DNA of 64,000 bases from Saposhnikovia divaricata (Eukaryota > Streptophyta > Magnoliopsida > Apiales > Apiaceae), in contig CM071598.1 in assembly GCA_036435485.1 (NCBI GenBank), positions 194,659,148 through 194,723,147 on the forward strand, read 5' to 3'. The notes under the pieces are model-generated. The model searched no databases. It had not been told where the DNA came from and saw nothing but the letters and a program-made list of their open reading frames with translations. Both the position numbers and the translations under genes were made by a program. Below, piece after piece: positions 1 through 11,649 of this stretch. Position 1 is the stretch's first letter; the number at the start of each line of letters is the position of its first letter.

Positions 1-3000
1 ACAGTAGAAAATCTTTCTTCAAACTCTTCTGATGAATCAACTGTACTGATTCCAGTCTATCTAAACTCTCCTGAATAACACCTTGACCAGGAACAGCCAG
101 TGATGAAGGATCTCAAGGACCAGTATTCATTCTAACTTCTCTATGTGAGCCCAAGCCAGCTTTATCTCTTCCTAGCTTACCCATTAAGGCTCTGCCTTGT
201 AGAAAATCAGTAGTACCTCCAGTCATCAGAGTTGGATCATGAACTGTTGGTTTTCCAAAAACCGTTTGCATTTGGGTAGACAAAGGTTTCAGTACAACTT
301 GTGTAGCAACAGAGGTTGTATTCACTTTCTTTGAAACCTTCCCTTCTTCAACAATGCCTTTCAGCTTTTGTTTAGCCCTTGCTTCTGTTGGTTTCCTAGA
401 CACTTGTGACCTTTGATCAGCACCAACATTTTCCTTAATAACAATGCCTTTAAGAACAGGCCTAGGAGCTTTTTCTTGCTTCTTGAATTTTCCAGACTTC
501 AAAGCTTTCTGATGTTCTTCTTGTAGATTCTTTTCTTCAGCTTGAATGTCTAAAATGGTAACTCCTTCTTCATTTTCTTCTAGAAACAATCTAGCAGCCA
601 ATTCTTCATCAGTCTGTGGATTTTCAGTGAATAACAAACTCCTGGTTTTTTAAGTACCCTGAGTATCAGTGTATATTCCATCAGACTTTGATTTAGAAGA
701 CTTGCCAGATCTCAGATTTAGATTTTGATCAGCTCTTAAACTCTTTTCTTTGTCATTTACAACTCCATCTTCAGTATCATCCTTCTTAGTCAGAGTTTGA
801 GATTGCCTGCATTTAGACTTAGCAACTCTCTCCCCCTTTTTGACATCATCAAGAATTAATATAGATGTAATCAGCTCCAAAGAGGTAGCAATGGAATCAA
901 TCTTACCAGACAAGACAGTCTGATTCTGTTCAACTTGACCTAGCCTTTGAAACAGAGTTTCTTGAGCTTTAGAAAAGGTCTGAAACTTCAGTTGATTATC
1001 TCTCTGCATACTCATGTCTCTTGCAACAACTTCAGTTCTTAGATCAGTAATAGATTTTTGAGACTCATCAAACCTTTCATTCAGTGTCTTGACTTGAACA
1101 ATAGTTTCTTGTAGACTTGAGAGAATGTCTGGATTTGAAATTATGTTAGCAGTCTGATGCACAAACTTAGCTACTCTTCCAGTAGGAAAAATGCAATCTG
1201 CTTTATACCAATCCCTTGAATACTTGGCAAAATGTTCTGCTTCAATGTCATGTGCATGTGAAGGTTGAGAAAAAGGTGTGTGCTTTCCATCAGTTTGCAC
1301 AGGTATGCTCTGAGAAGAGTTAGACTCTGCACTTCCTTCATCTTCAGCATCAGCAATTGTATCTTCAACTGGATCAATAGGCTCTGCAACATTTTTAGCA
1401 ACAGTTTCTACAACATTCTCTGCAGTTTCAACATCAACTTGCTCGGTTGGTTGCTCTGCAGACTCAACAGTCTTATCAACAGACTTTGCAACTTCAAGAA
1501 CTGCATCCATAGGCTCAGAAAGGACAGCCTTGGTTGATTTCTCAACTTCTTCACCTTTTTCAGAAACCTGGTGAGCATCAGAGAATAGCTCAGTGTGTGA
1601 TGCTACTGTTTCATCAAGTACTACAGTAGGCTAATCAACTGCACCAGTTTCTCCAGAATTAGCAGCAATAGGTGAACTTGGAATATCAATGTGATCAGAG
1701 AATGGAATGAATGTCTCAACAAAATCATCCATTGCAGCAGAACCATCTCTGTTGTCCACATCCATCTGTACATTTTCAGATGTTTGTACAGCTTCTTCTA
1801 CAACATTTATCTCAACAGCAGGTATCTCTTTAGAAATCACCTCTAGAGCTTCAATGTTCATCTCCTCATCAGACTCATCAAGTATCAACTTTCTCCTCTT
1901 AGCTTAAGGCACCTCAACTACCTCTTCTTCTTCAGTAGAATCTTCTTCTATAACAGAAGGTGATGGAGGTCTGTTTGCTCTTTCCTTTCTTTTCTTTCTA
2001 AGCCTGACAGACTCCTTTTTAGCTTTAGCAAATTCCTTTTTAGCTCTAGCAGATCTATGCTTTGTATTTTCTGCTGTGTGCTTTGTTCTACCTCCATGTT
2101 TTGATTTGGTCTGTGTAGGTGGTGGTTGTTGTTCAGGTTGAGGTTGAGTTTGTGGTTGAGTTTGAGTGTGAGTGTTTGTAGGTTGTTGTGGTGCAGTGTT
2201 TGGATTTTGTTCAGTGTTTACAGGTTGCTGAGGTTCAGTGTTTGTAGGTGACTGTGGTTCAGGCTCAGGCTGTTGTGGTTCTTGAGGTTGATGTAGGAAA
2301 TTTTGAAGAGCAAGAGGCAAAACCAAGTCAGGTAATTGCTCCTTGTTGGTATCCTTGTTAGTCAAATCAGAGAATATTCTCTTATTGACTTTAAAAGGCT
2401 GAATAACATCATCCTAATCAATTGCAATACCAGGCACACAAGCAGTAAACAATAATTGACAGAATCTAGCAAAGTAGACAGTAGTAGACTCTGACAATCT
2501 ATCACCTATGTTCATTAAAACAAGTCTACCAAAATCGAAATTACTTCCATAGAGAAGAGAATACCCAATTTGTAGACTGTCAGTAGGGATAGCATCCTAG
2601 TTTGTGACTTTCTTTCCAAATGCCCTTGTTATACAATCGAAGAATAAACTCCACTCCTTCCTCAGAAATGGCATTTTTACTTGACCAAGTTTCTCTAAAG
2701 GACCTGAACAACTAACTTGCTGCAACATCTCTTTCAGGGTATTGTCAGAAGTAACACTTTAAGAAGTGTGTGTATCAAAACCCATGGTTTTTCTAACTGT
2801 AGTTAGAGTAATCACATACTCTGTCTCGTCATGTGTAAAAATGATTGAAGGAGTGCAATCCTCTCCTCCATCGTCATAAGTAGAGTTCTCCCAGAAAGTA
2901 GCAATCTGCGTGGCAGAAAGCGTTGGTGGTTCGACTAGGGCTTAACCTATCTCTGAATCTCTCAAGAAATTTTGAATCAAATGAAACGCCTCTGGAACGT

Positions 3001-3076
3001 TTGCATTGTTCAATGGGGCTGCATAATTATTAGGAACAAACAATAACCCTTGAGCAGTAAAAGCTTTGGTGGCCAT
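1..3076 (-). pseudogene. long extra reading frame after pol (env-like position), partial
   Basis: From an ATG at 3076 one minus-strand frame can be followed to the window edge, over 1000 codons, interrupted by about eight isolated stops (near 2942, 2760, 2598, 2414, 1904, 1631, 650 and 113). In order it shows a folded-looking N-terminal third; a Gln/Pro/Thr-rich stretch (about 2090-2320); a basic cluster (KKRKERANR); a strongly acidic region; a predicted coiled coil with regular Leu/Val/Gln (about 900-1130); and a Lys-rich tail. I see no clear signal peptide and no certain membrane segment. Its position resembles the env-like gene of Sireviruses, whose products also have proline-rich and coiled-coil parts. 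That assignment is inference from position and composition. Confidence 0.65.
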
Positions 3077-3136
3077 TAGAATCGATGTGAGAAGAAAATG
3101 GCAGTTAAAAGTGATATGTATGCAAGGTGTTTGCAA

Positions 3137-4459
3137 AAATGCCCAAGTGAAAGAACGAAGTAACTGAGTGGTTGTGTGAAAAGTAACTGTGAGTGGATGT
3201 GTGTAAATATGAATCGTGTATTGAAAATGATTAGAGATGTAATTAAAAATTAAAACTCAATCGTTTTAAGCAGTAATACACGCAGCAGTTTCTTGATTAA
3301 TGTGTGAGTGGGATACGTGGCACACATGCAATGAAACAACTATGCATGCTCAGTAATTATAGCAATAATTACTGCTACTTTCTCTCTCCCATTACCTACA
3401 CACTTTAACATTCCAACACTCATTAACAGTTGGAAAAACTCTTTTTACCCCAAGTATGTAAATTATCTGAAAGAAAATATACCTAAGAGTATTAGACAAA
3501 ATTCGTCAGCGTTTGTCAATTCTCTAACTTCATTACCATAATCCTTTCAAAAACTGCACAGGTGTGAATATATGTGTGTGTGTATAGCAGAGTTTACCCA
3601 TTCAATTTTTAAAACATCTAATTTTTCATAAAATCCATAAAGTAAATCAGTAAACACTGGATGCACAAACTCTCATAGTAAACACTGAATGTATGATGAA
3701 TGCTAAACTCTGTAGTAAATACAGTAACTCTAAACTAACTTATACCCCCTTCTAACTTTTTTTTGTTTCTCCAATAATCAGATGTTGGAACTAGTCACCA
3801 AAAATCCTATAATTTTAGCCCTTATCTTTTTGATAGTTCCTGGGTCTTCCTAGTCTTTGACTAGTCACCAAAAATTAGAGAATTTTAGCCCTTACTATAT
3901 ACCAGCAAGTTCCTAGGTCATCCTAGACACCAACATAATCTCAAAGGAATTTTAGCAACCTATATACATTTTCTTTGGGGGTAGTCTAATAATAGTATTT
4001 AAATTAACAGTGTATAACTAACAGAGTTTAGAGCTCATCAACATCAGAAGTTATTCATGAGAGGCAATGCATACAGTATTTACAGACTCAGAGTTTAGGA
4101 TAAATAAACTAAGAGATGCTATAAATATGAAACAGTATCATGCTGTGTTAATTTTCTGCACAGTCGAAGATTAGATCACAAATAACTTAGAAGGATTCAT
4201 GATTATTTACTGAGAATCATGCTTCATACATGTTTCTTCATCGGTGTTTACATTCAGACAATAATAATATCAGAGTTTCTCAGAGTTTATCCAACATGTC
4301 AACAGTGTATGACCTACAGAGCATGCTAACAGAGTTTAACAGTTAACGAATAGAGTTTGCATAGCAGAGTTTAATAATAGAGTTCACATAGCAGTTAACA
4401 TATCACATAAATATGAGCAACACATTACATAAGTAAAATTTTGAGTCTAACCAATATCT
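3137..4459 (-). other. non-coding spacer between pol and the extra reading frame
   Basis: AT-rich, with no convincing reading frame. It is unusually dense in the word CAGAGTTT (3588, 4022, 4089, 4271, 4281, 4330, 4365) and in close variants such as CAGTGTTTA. A direct repeat around 'gactagtcaccaaaaat' occurs near 3792 and 3859. It may hold the splice or internal promoter signals for the downstream frame, but none can be identified by eye. Confidence 0.6.
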
Positions 4460-6146
4460 CTAGTCAAAACCAGAGACCATTCCTAGTTCATTTACCAGCC
4501 TTGTAAATATAGCTTCACTTAATGGCTTGGTGAAGATAACTGCAAGCTGTTGTTCTGTAGACACAAAATGAAGCTCAATATTCCCTTCCTCTACATGTTC
4601 TTTGATAAAGTGGTACCTTATGATGATGTGCTTGGTCATTGAATGCTGTACTGGATTACCTGTTATAGCAAGAGCACTTTGATTATCACAGTAAATAGAT
4701 ATTTTACTATACCTCAATCCATAATCCAGCAATTGATTCTTCATCCACAGAATCTGTGCACAACAGCTACCAGCAGCAATATACTCTGCTTCAGCTATAG
4801 ATGTAGAAATTGATTTCTGTTTCTTGCTGTACCAAGAAACAAGTCTATCACCCAGAAATTGACAACTTCCACTGGTGCTTTTTCTGTCTATCTTACATCC
4901 TGCAAAGTCTGCATCAGAGTAACCAAGTAGCTTGAAATCTGATTCTCTAGGATACCACGGACCTAAGGTTATGGTCCCCTTGAGATACTTAAAAATCCTC
5001 TTCACAGCTGTTAGATGTGGTTCTCTAGGGTCTGCCTGAAACCTTGCACAGAGACAAGTTACATACATGATATCAGGTCTGCTTGCTGTTAGATAAAGAA
5101 GAGACCCTATCATGCCTCTGTAGCTTGTCATATCTACTGAAGCTCCTGTGTCTTTGTCCAACTTTGTTGCTGTTGCCATGGGAGTTGTTGCAGATGAACA
5201 TTCAAGCATACCAAATTTCTTGAGAAGATTTCTGGTATATTTTGCTTGATTTATAAAAATCCCATCATCTGTTTACTTCACTTGTAGACCTAGAAAATAA
5301 CTAAACTCTCCCATCATGCTCATTTGATACCTGGACTGTATGAGCTTGGCAAACTTCTTAAAGAGTTTATCATTAGTAGACCCAAAAATTATGTCATCAA
5401 CATATATCTGAACTAAAAGCAAGTCACTACAGATTTAAAATAGAACAGGGTTTTATCAATTGTACCTCTGTTGAACCCACTTTCTAAAAGAAATTGAGAC
5501 AGAGTTTCATACCATGCTCTTGGTGCCTGCTTAAGTCCATAGAGAGCTTTATCCAGCCTGTAGACATAGTCTGGATATTTGGGGTCCACAAATCCTGGTG
5601 GTTGTTCAACAAACACTTTTTCTTCAAGCTTCCCATTCAGAAAAGCACTTTTTACATCCATCTGAAAAACCTTGAATTTCTTATGAGAGGCATATGCTAG
5701 AAAAATCCTTATTGCCTCCAATCTTGCAACTGGAGCAAAAGTTTGATCATAGTCTATTCCTTCCTGCTGTGAATAGCCTTTTGCCACAAGTCTAGCCTTG
5801 TTCCTTGTAACAACTCCTTCACTATCAGTTTTTTTTCTGAAAACGTACCAACAACAGATCTATTCTTTGGTCTAGGTACAAGGGTCCATACTTCATTTCT
5901 TTCAAATTCATTTAACTCCTCCTGCATTGTTGTTATCCAGTCAGCATCTTGAAGAGCTTCTTCTACCTTCTTTGGTTCTGATTTCGACAGGAATGCATGA
6001 AACAGACATTCATTTGTTATAGCACTCCTTGTCCTTACTTTCGCATCTGGATCTTCAATAACTAGATCAGGTGTATGAGATTTTGTCCATTTCCAAGATG
6101 AAGGTAAATGACTTCTATCAGTATTTGATCCTCCCCCTTGATCCAT
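4460..6146 (-). pseudogene. pol: reverse transcriptase and RNase H of copia pol
   Basis: The RT start region (EALQDADWITTMQEELNEF), the fingers/palm block FQMDVKSAFLNGKLEE, LYGLKQAPRAWYE and the catalytic YVDD (minus strand, 5393-5404) are all present but in different frames. RNase H follows to 4460, with GYSDADFAG, KSTSG, AEAEYIAA and YCDNQSA. Breaks include a frameshift near 5790, a stop after VTCF near 5413, and a TAA after LGLQVK near 5278, where Gln is expected. The protein would copy element RNA into DNA. A run of T near 5830 probably accounts for the first frameshift. Confidence 0.85.
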
Positions 6147-6152
6147 GTTCTC

Positions 6153-7406
6153 CTAATTTTCTTGTTGTCTTTCTTCATTTTCTGAGACTCCCCCTGAATT
6201 TGACTGCTCAGAGTTTGATCCAGATCTGTCAGTTGACTCACTATTAGAATTTAAGTCATCATTTTGATCATGCTCCCCCTCAACTGGTTCTCCCCTTTGT
6301 TCTGGCTGAGAAGTTTCTTCAGTGTTTACCAGTAGAGGTTCAGAGTATGCTTCAACGGAGTTTGTCAGATCAGTTTCATCAAAGTTTACTTCATCAGAGA
6401 TTAAGTCTTCATTTTCAAAGTGCAGTTGATCATGTTCATCTACATCTTCAAGTCCAGTTATTTTCTTGTCATCAAATGACACTTGAATTGACTCCATGAT
6501 CACATTGGTTCTCAGATTATAAACTCTGAATGCCTTAGTTGACAGTGGATAGCCAACAAAAATTCCTTCATCAGCTTTTAACTCAAATTTGGTCAACTGT
6601 TCATAATGAGTTTTTAACACAAAGCATTTGCACCCAAAAATATGAAAATATTTTAGGTTTGGCATCTTTTCCCTCACCATCTCATATGGTGTTTTTCCAT
6701 GCTTGTTGATCAAAGTAGCATTTTGAGTAAAATAAGCAGTTTGAACTACTTCTGCCCAGAAATAGGTTGGCAATTTTGCTTAATCAAGCATAGTTCTGGC
6801 AGCTTCTATCAAGGTTCTGTTCTTCCTCTCAACTACACCATTTTGCTGTGGTGTACCAGGTGCAGAAAACTCTTGCTTCACTCCTCTGTTCTTGCAGAAT
6901 TCTTCCATTGTTGCATTCCAAAATTCAGTTCCATTATCACTCCTGATTATCTTGACTTTGTGAGTTGATCCTTTGTCCAGCAGCTTCACATGCTCCATCA
7001 GAGTTAATGTAGTCTCATCCTTCTTTGCTAGAAAATACACCCAAGTGTATCTAGTGTGTTCATCAACAATGACTAGAGCATATTTCTTTCTTCCAATTGA
7101 CAAGACATTCACTGGTCTAAAGAGATCAACATGTAGAAGATGATAAGGATTAACAATTGAAGATTCAGACTTGCTCTTGAAAGATGACTTCCTTTGTTTG
7201 GCCATTTGACAGGAATCACACAGGCCATCAACATTTAATAAAGACTTTTGAAGTCCTCTTACAAGATCCTTTCTTATCAACTCATTAATGTTGTTCAGAT
7301 TCTTATGCCACTTCCAACTCTCTTCACTAGACATTCTTGTGGACAGGCACACAGCTTTTCCATCAGAGTTTGTCAACAAACTTGCTTCATAGATATTATT
7401 GCGCAT
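6153..7406 (-). pseudogene. pol: GAG-pre-integrase and integrase of copia pol
   Basis: Two consecutive frames separated by a single TAA near 6780. The first holds WKWHKNLNNIN and CDSCQMAKQRK (zinc-binding region), then LLHVDLFRPV (first Asp), IIRSDNGTEF (second Asp) and GVVERKNRTL (catalytic Glu), so the D,D-35-E triad is visible. The second frame holds the integrase C-terminal region (KTPYEMVREKMPNLKYFHIFG, split here by key words) and an acidic Ser/Glu/Asn-rich linker before RT. The enzyme would insert element DNA in the nucleus. Confidence 0.85.
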
Positions 7407-7463
7407 GTGTCCAACTAGAACAACTTTCCCTGTAGATTTACTGATGATTTCACAATATTCAGG

Positions 7464-7700
7464 CTAAAAATCTACATGATATCCTCTATCACAGATTTGA
7501 CTCACAGATAGCAGATCATGCTTAAGTCCTGGAACTAGAGCTACATTTGTGATGATGACACTTCCAAGATTGATATTGCCATATCCCAGAGTACGTCCTT
7601 TGTTGCCATCTCCATAGGAAACTTTTGGGCCAGCCTTTTCCTCATACTCTGATAGCAGGGCTTTATTTCCAGTCATGTGTCCTGAACATCCACTGTCCAT
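7464..7700 (-). pseudogene. pol: aspartic protease domain of copia pol
   Basis: The active-site block reads VMDSGCSGHMTG, the DSG form of the retropepsin D-T/S-G motif. The downstream VALVPGLKHDLLSVSQ block is typical of copia proteases. It would cleave the Gag-Pol polyprotein. The frame ends at a TAG at 7464 and the GAG-pre-integrase region follows. Conserved residues are present, but flanking stops mean it could not be made as part of an intact polyprotein. Confidence 0.8.
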
Positions 7701-7740
7701 GACTAGGGTACTCTCCCTGATGCCCTGTAATCACAAACAA

Positions 7741-8987
7741 TCACTGAAGATCAGATTTAAGGATCCAGACTTGCTTGGATCTTTTGGCTTTCTTAACTTT
7801 GTTAGCTTTAGCAGCGGAATTCACATTATCAGAGTTTAAGCTAACATTTTCAGAGTTTACACTTGCAGAATTAACCTTAACCCATTTCAAATTGGGCTTA
7901 AGTTCATAGTAATTATGATAAATAGCATGATAATCCCTGCAATTATAAATAGAATGCCAAGTACTTCCACAATGTTTGCATAAAGTCTGTGGTCTAGTTC
8001 TAACATAATCTTTCTTTACTTCAGACTTGGAAGGTAAAGAATTAATGTTTTTATTCTTCCTGCAGAAACTAGCAAGATGGTTAGTGCTACCACAGTTATG
8101 ACATGTCTTTCTTAGAGCGAAAGTAGCAAGCAATGGATAATTACCTTGAGTAATGCCTACTTTACCATTTCTATTCTTCCTAGACACTTTCTGTTTCTTA
8201 ACAGATTTTAACTCCTTAAGCTTATGCTTGAGTTGTTTATCTGTCATTGAACCAATATTAACCTGTTTAACACTAGTTTTTACTGGTTCTTTCTTAACAG
8301 CTCCTTTTTTAGCTTCAGACTTAGGTTCATTTATTCCATGAACAAATTTTGTAGATGGAAGATGTGTTCTAACTTTGACCTTATTTTGAAACCTAAGTTC
8401 ATCTTCCACACAGTAACCTAAACCAACTGTGTCTGACTCAAAAACCTCTTGAGTGTCTTTTCCAGAATGAGTCCAAGTTTTAATTATGTGATTTGCCTTC
8501 TCCAATTCAGATTCTAGTTGCTTATATCTTCCTAGAAAATCATGTTCAAGATAAACAACATCATCTCTTTCTTTCTGAACTTGTTGCATGTTTTCAAGTT
8601 TCTCTTCAGCAATTTTATTTCTCTCTTTAAGTTCAGAATTCTCAGATTTGATTCTCTCATTCTCTAAAGTCTGATCCCTATAACTGATATGCAAAGACTT
8701 AAGATAGATTCTAAATTCAGTTATATTATCAGTATTATAAGCATAGGTAGTTAGAGGTACCTTGCTTTCAGAGTCTTCAGAAAGATTCTCAATAGAAGCC
8801 ATGAGAGCATAGTTAACATCCTCATCTAAGTCTGAAGTGTCTGCCCAGTCTCTGCCTTTTGTGATAAGTGCTTTTCCAATTTTACCCTTCTTGCACTCAA
8901 GAGCATAGTGACCCATCTCCTTGCACTTGTACCATTGAATCTCAGACTTGTCTTTCTTCCCAGATTTAGTCTCCTTTCTCTCATACT
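7741..8987 (-). pseudogene. gag: Gag nucleocapsid part with CCHC zinc knuckles, leading into pol
   Basis: This continues Gag toward pol. A first knuckle just upstream of 8916 reads WYKCKEMGHYALEC, so the expected first Cys is Trp. Two later knuckles are intact: CHNCGSTNHLASFC and CKHCGSTWHSIYNC. Between them lie a long acidic/helical stretch and a Lys-rich stretch. The knuckles would bind the element's RNA. The frame closes at 7741 after KSDLQ, before the protease. A domesticated gene is unlikely, because the same strand continues into protease and integrase with only single stops between. Confidence 0.75.
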
Positions 8988-9908
8988 TTATGAAATCTTC
9001 CTATCTGAATTTGAATCTGTAGAGAACCTGTTTCCCTTCTTGAAGTTCTTGAAACCCATCTTCTTGAAAGTCTTCACCATTAAGACAGCAATTTTCCTCA
9101 TTTCTTCTTCATCATCCTCAGAATCAGATGATTCATCAGTGTTTGAATCCACATCAGAGTTTGATGACTCACTTTCAGAATGTATGACTAAAGCCTTTCC
9201 CTTAGCTTTCTTCTTCAAGGGTTTCTCTTCAACCTTAAGAGCAACAGAATTTATCTTCTTGCTTGATCTCTTGTTTCTCTGCTCCATTTCTAATTCATGA
9301 GTTTTGAGCAGCCCATAGATTTCATCAATCTCAGTATCAGCAAGATCATAGTTATCTCTTATTGTGGTTGTCTTCACATCCCACTTTTCAGGTAAGGCAA
9401 GAAGAAATTTGAGATTTGAGTCTTCTAGATCATACTCTTTATTAACCAGTGACAAATCATTGAGCAGTTTACAGAATCTGTCAAATGTTTCTGTCATGGT
9501 TTCTTCAGATTTAGCCTCAAAGTGCTCATACTCCTGTGTGAGTATGTTCCTTCTATTCTTCTTGATAGCAGCAGTTCCTTGACATCTAACCTCAAGGGCA
9601 TCCCAGATTTCTTTGGCAGTAGTGCAGTTAATCACTTTATTAGACATAACATTGTCTAAGGCACTATGAAGTAGATGCCTAACTTTTGCATCCTTAGCAA
9701 TAGATGAAAGATCTTCAGGAGTCAGATATTTCTTCTCCTTTGGAACTGTTTTAGCTTCTTGACCAGCAGTAGCAACAGATAGCTTTGTAGGTTTATGAGG
9801 ACCTTCATAAATTCTGTCAAGATATTCTGGATCTGTAGCTTCCAGAAACATAGTCATCTTCACCTTCCAGATTGCATAGTCTACCGACCTGAGAAGTAAT
9901 TGTCTCAT
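8988..9908 (-). pseudogene. gag: Gag, N-terminal and capsid part (UBN2-like)
   Basis: Open for 306 codons from an ATG at 9908. It shows the copia Gag pattern: an early WKVKMTMFLEATDPEYL block, AKEIWDALEVRCQGT in the middle (about residue 105) and a Lys/Ser/Asp/Glu-rich tail. Gag would form the cytoplasmic virus-like particle. The true start is probably upstream, because the neighbouring frame continues before 9908 (PPTGSSSEKTPTT) and joins only through a frameshift near 9890. It ends at a stop at 8988, and the nucleocapsid part follows. Confidence 0.8.
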
Positions 9909-10010
9909 AATGACTCACTGTGGTAGGAGTCTTCTCAGAACTTGAACCTGTTGGAGGAGGTATCTCTGCTAGTTGTATATGGATCTTAAACTATATTAAC
10001 GTAACAGATC

Positions 10011-10023
10011 GGCTCTAATACCA
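10011..10023 (-). promoter_or_regulatory. primer-binding site (initiator tRNA-Met type)
   Basis: The minus strand reads TGGTATTAGAGCC two bases inside the LTR. The usual copia sequence is TGGTATCAGAGC; one C to T change is visible. It would pair with the 3' end of initiator tRNA-Met to prime minus-strand synthesis. Confidence 0.8.
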
Positions 10024-10025
10024 AT

Positions 10026-10530
10026 TGTTAGGCCGAATACACAATTATAATCAAGATTGTATGAGAGATTAACAAGAAAACACACGTTTAAACAATTAAA
10101 AACTGTTTGGAATTAATAACTCCTCTCTCAGTGATGTAAAATATCACAGAGAGCTGCTTAGGTTACAATGAATAATATTGCGTTGCACGATACCCTTCTA
10201 GGGTTAAACTAACTGTATTTATATGATATACAGCTACTATATAATCGATAATTGATACTCCTATAAATTAGCTATACAATTGATATCAATTACGATTGCT
10301 ACACGTCTCCTTAGTCAACTCAATCTCTTTGACAGCTATTCAATCTTCAAAGATATTGCTTCCATAATTATCTTCAATAATTCTTCAAACAGTGTTGACC
10401 AGTAGACACTTCCTCCAGACAGAGTTTAACAAACTCTGTCGAGCTTCCATCTGTCAGCGTTTAACTAAACTCTGATATTTCACTGTAACACTTAAACACT
10501 AATTATTATTCACATCAATTATATCTAACA
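10026..10530 (-). repeat. 5' LTR of the Sirevirus-like copia element
   Basis: On the plus strand it begins TGTTAGG at 10026 and ends ATCTAACA at 10530, giving TGTTA/TAACA terminal inverted repeats over 505 bp. The primer-binding site abuts its inner edge. Two palindromes made from the word CAGAGTTT lie at 10418-10440 and about 10453-10474. The five bases after it (gacac) should be the target duplication, but the partner copy lies outside the window. Confidence 0.85.
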
Positions 10531-10959
10531 GACACCAATTCTATTGTCAACCCAGTCACACATGAAAAGAGGAATTTTCTTAATATGATAATCTAGTACC
10601 CATGTCTCTCGTAGAACCCAATAATAAAAGTTCTTTCCATAGGTTACTACTTCTTTATAAATGTGCATCTCAGTTGCCTCTACACAAACCCCACCGTTCT
10701 GGTGAATTCTGCCATCATGAATTTTTGTACGAAATGTATAGCCATTGATGTCATATACATCGTATTTGTTCACGATTCTGCGTGCTCCATGTGAGATCCA
10801 CTTTACTGTTTCTGTTAAACTTTCTTTGGAGATCGATAACTCGCTTTCAACCTAAATTACACAATACAAGGATGAGATTCAGCTTGCACAAATTACAATT
10901 GAGAAAAAACTAAGATCATACTGATTTAAATATTACCTTGTTGCGTAACCAGTGACAAA
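10531..10959 (-). pseudogene. TNP2-type transposase, C-terminal exons (DUF4216-like), truncated
   Basis: On the minus strand the exon ending in CHWLRNK is followed by an intron GTAATATT...TTTAG (about 10935 to 10852). The next exon reads VESELSISKESLTETVKWISHGARR and then YDVYDINGYTF (split here), QNGGVCVEATEMH, WVLDYHIKKIPLF and CDWVDNRIGV. These are the hallmark DUF4216 blocks of plant TNP2 proteins. The exon is open until the copia LTR cuts it at 10531. It is separated from the rest of the gene by the insertion at 10960-15940. Confidence 0.8.
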
Positions 10960-10969
10960 CACTACAAGA

Positions 10970-11640
10970 TATCTGGCCATTTACGACGGCCAACTTACGA
11001 TGGAATTTTTTTGCGCGTCATACTTACGACGGAAACAAAAAACCGTCGTAAAGTATTACGATGGAACGGAAATTCGTCGTAAGTTCGGTGTTAGCAGCAA
11101 ACTTACGACGAAATTTTCATCGTAAATTGATTTTTTTCAATTAAATTTAAATGCATAATGAATTATTTTTACTAATGATGAAACGATGTCATTTTTGCAG
11201 TCAACTTACGATGGATTGTCCGTCGTAAATTCATTTATTGTAATTTAATTTAATTTCAAAATGAATTACTTTTTCTAGTAGTGAACGTAAATTCATTTAG
11301 CAATGAACTTACGACGGAATTTTCGTTGTAAATTCGATTATTTTAATTAAATTTAATTGTAAAATAAATTATTTTTTCTGATGCCGAAACGAAGTCATTT
11401 TAGAAGTGAACTTACGACGGCCACTCCGTCGTAAGTTCAATATTTTATTTCTTAAAATAAAAATTATGTATATTATAAGAATATTTTTGACTTAAATTAA
11501 ACTTATGACGGAATCCGTCGTAAGTTGTCAGACGGGAAATTCAACTTTTCATCGAAAAATAGGCGGCAAATTCAAATTTTCATCAAAAAAAGCGGCAAAT
11601 AACTTACGACGAATTCCATCGTGAGTTAGCATAAAATTTT
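10970..11640. repeat. left subterminal repeat region (TTACGACGG words)
   Basis: About a dozen copies of CTTACGACGG or its reverse CCGTCGTAAG, in both orientations and often paired as inverted repeats, lie between 10978 and 11630. Such clusters bind the element's own protein in CACTA transposons. The same word clusters at the right end (15590-15930). Confidence 0.7.
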
Positions 11641-11649
11641 TAAAATCTT

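Larger units (their letters stand above)
1..10530 (-). mobile_element. Ty1/copia retrotransposon, Sirevirus-like, 3' end outside window
   Basis: Read on the minus strand the order is 5' LTR, a primer-binding site like initiator tRNA-Met, gag with CCHC knuckles, protease, integrase, reverse transcriptase and RNase H. Integrase ahead of RT defines Ty1/copia. About 1.3 kb of non-coding DNA and a very long extra reading frame follow pol, and no second LTR is found before base 1, so the extra frame appears to be internal. That layout matches Sireviruses such as SIRE1. The LTR, at 505 bp, is short for that group. Every reading frame is interrupted by stops, so this copy is inactive. Its right LTR cuts a CACTA transposase gene at 10531, which makes this the younger insertion there. 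Lineage is inferred from Gag and layout, not from a tree. Confidence 0.85.

Noticed and set aside
3137..4459. 3' LTR of the first copia element in the post-pol spacer
   Set aside because: No copy of the TGTTAGG...TAACA LTR (10026-10530) is found there; only short CAGAGTTT words are shared.
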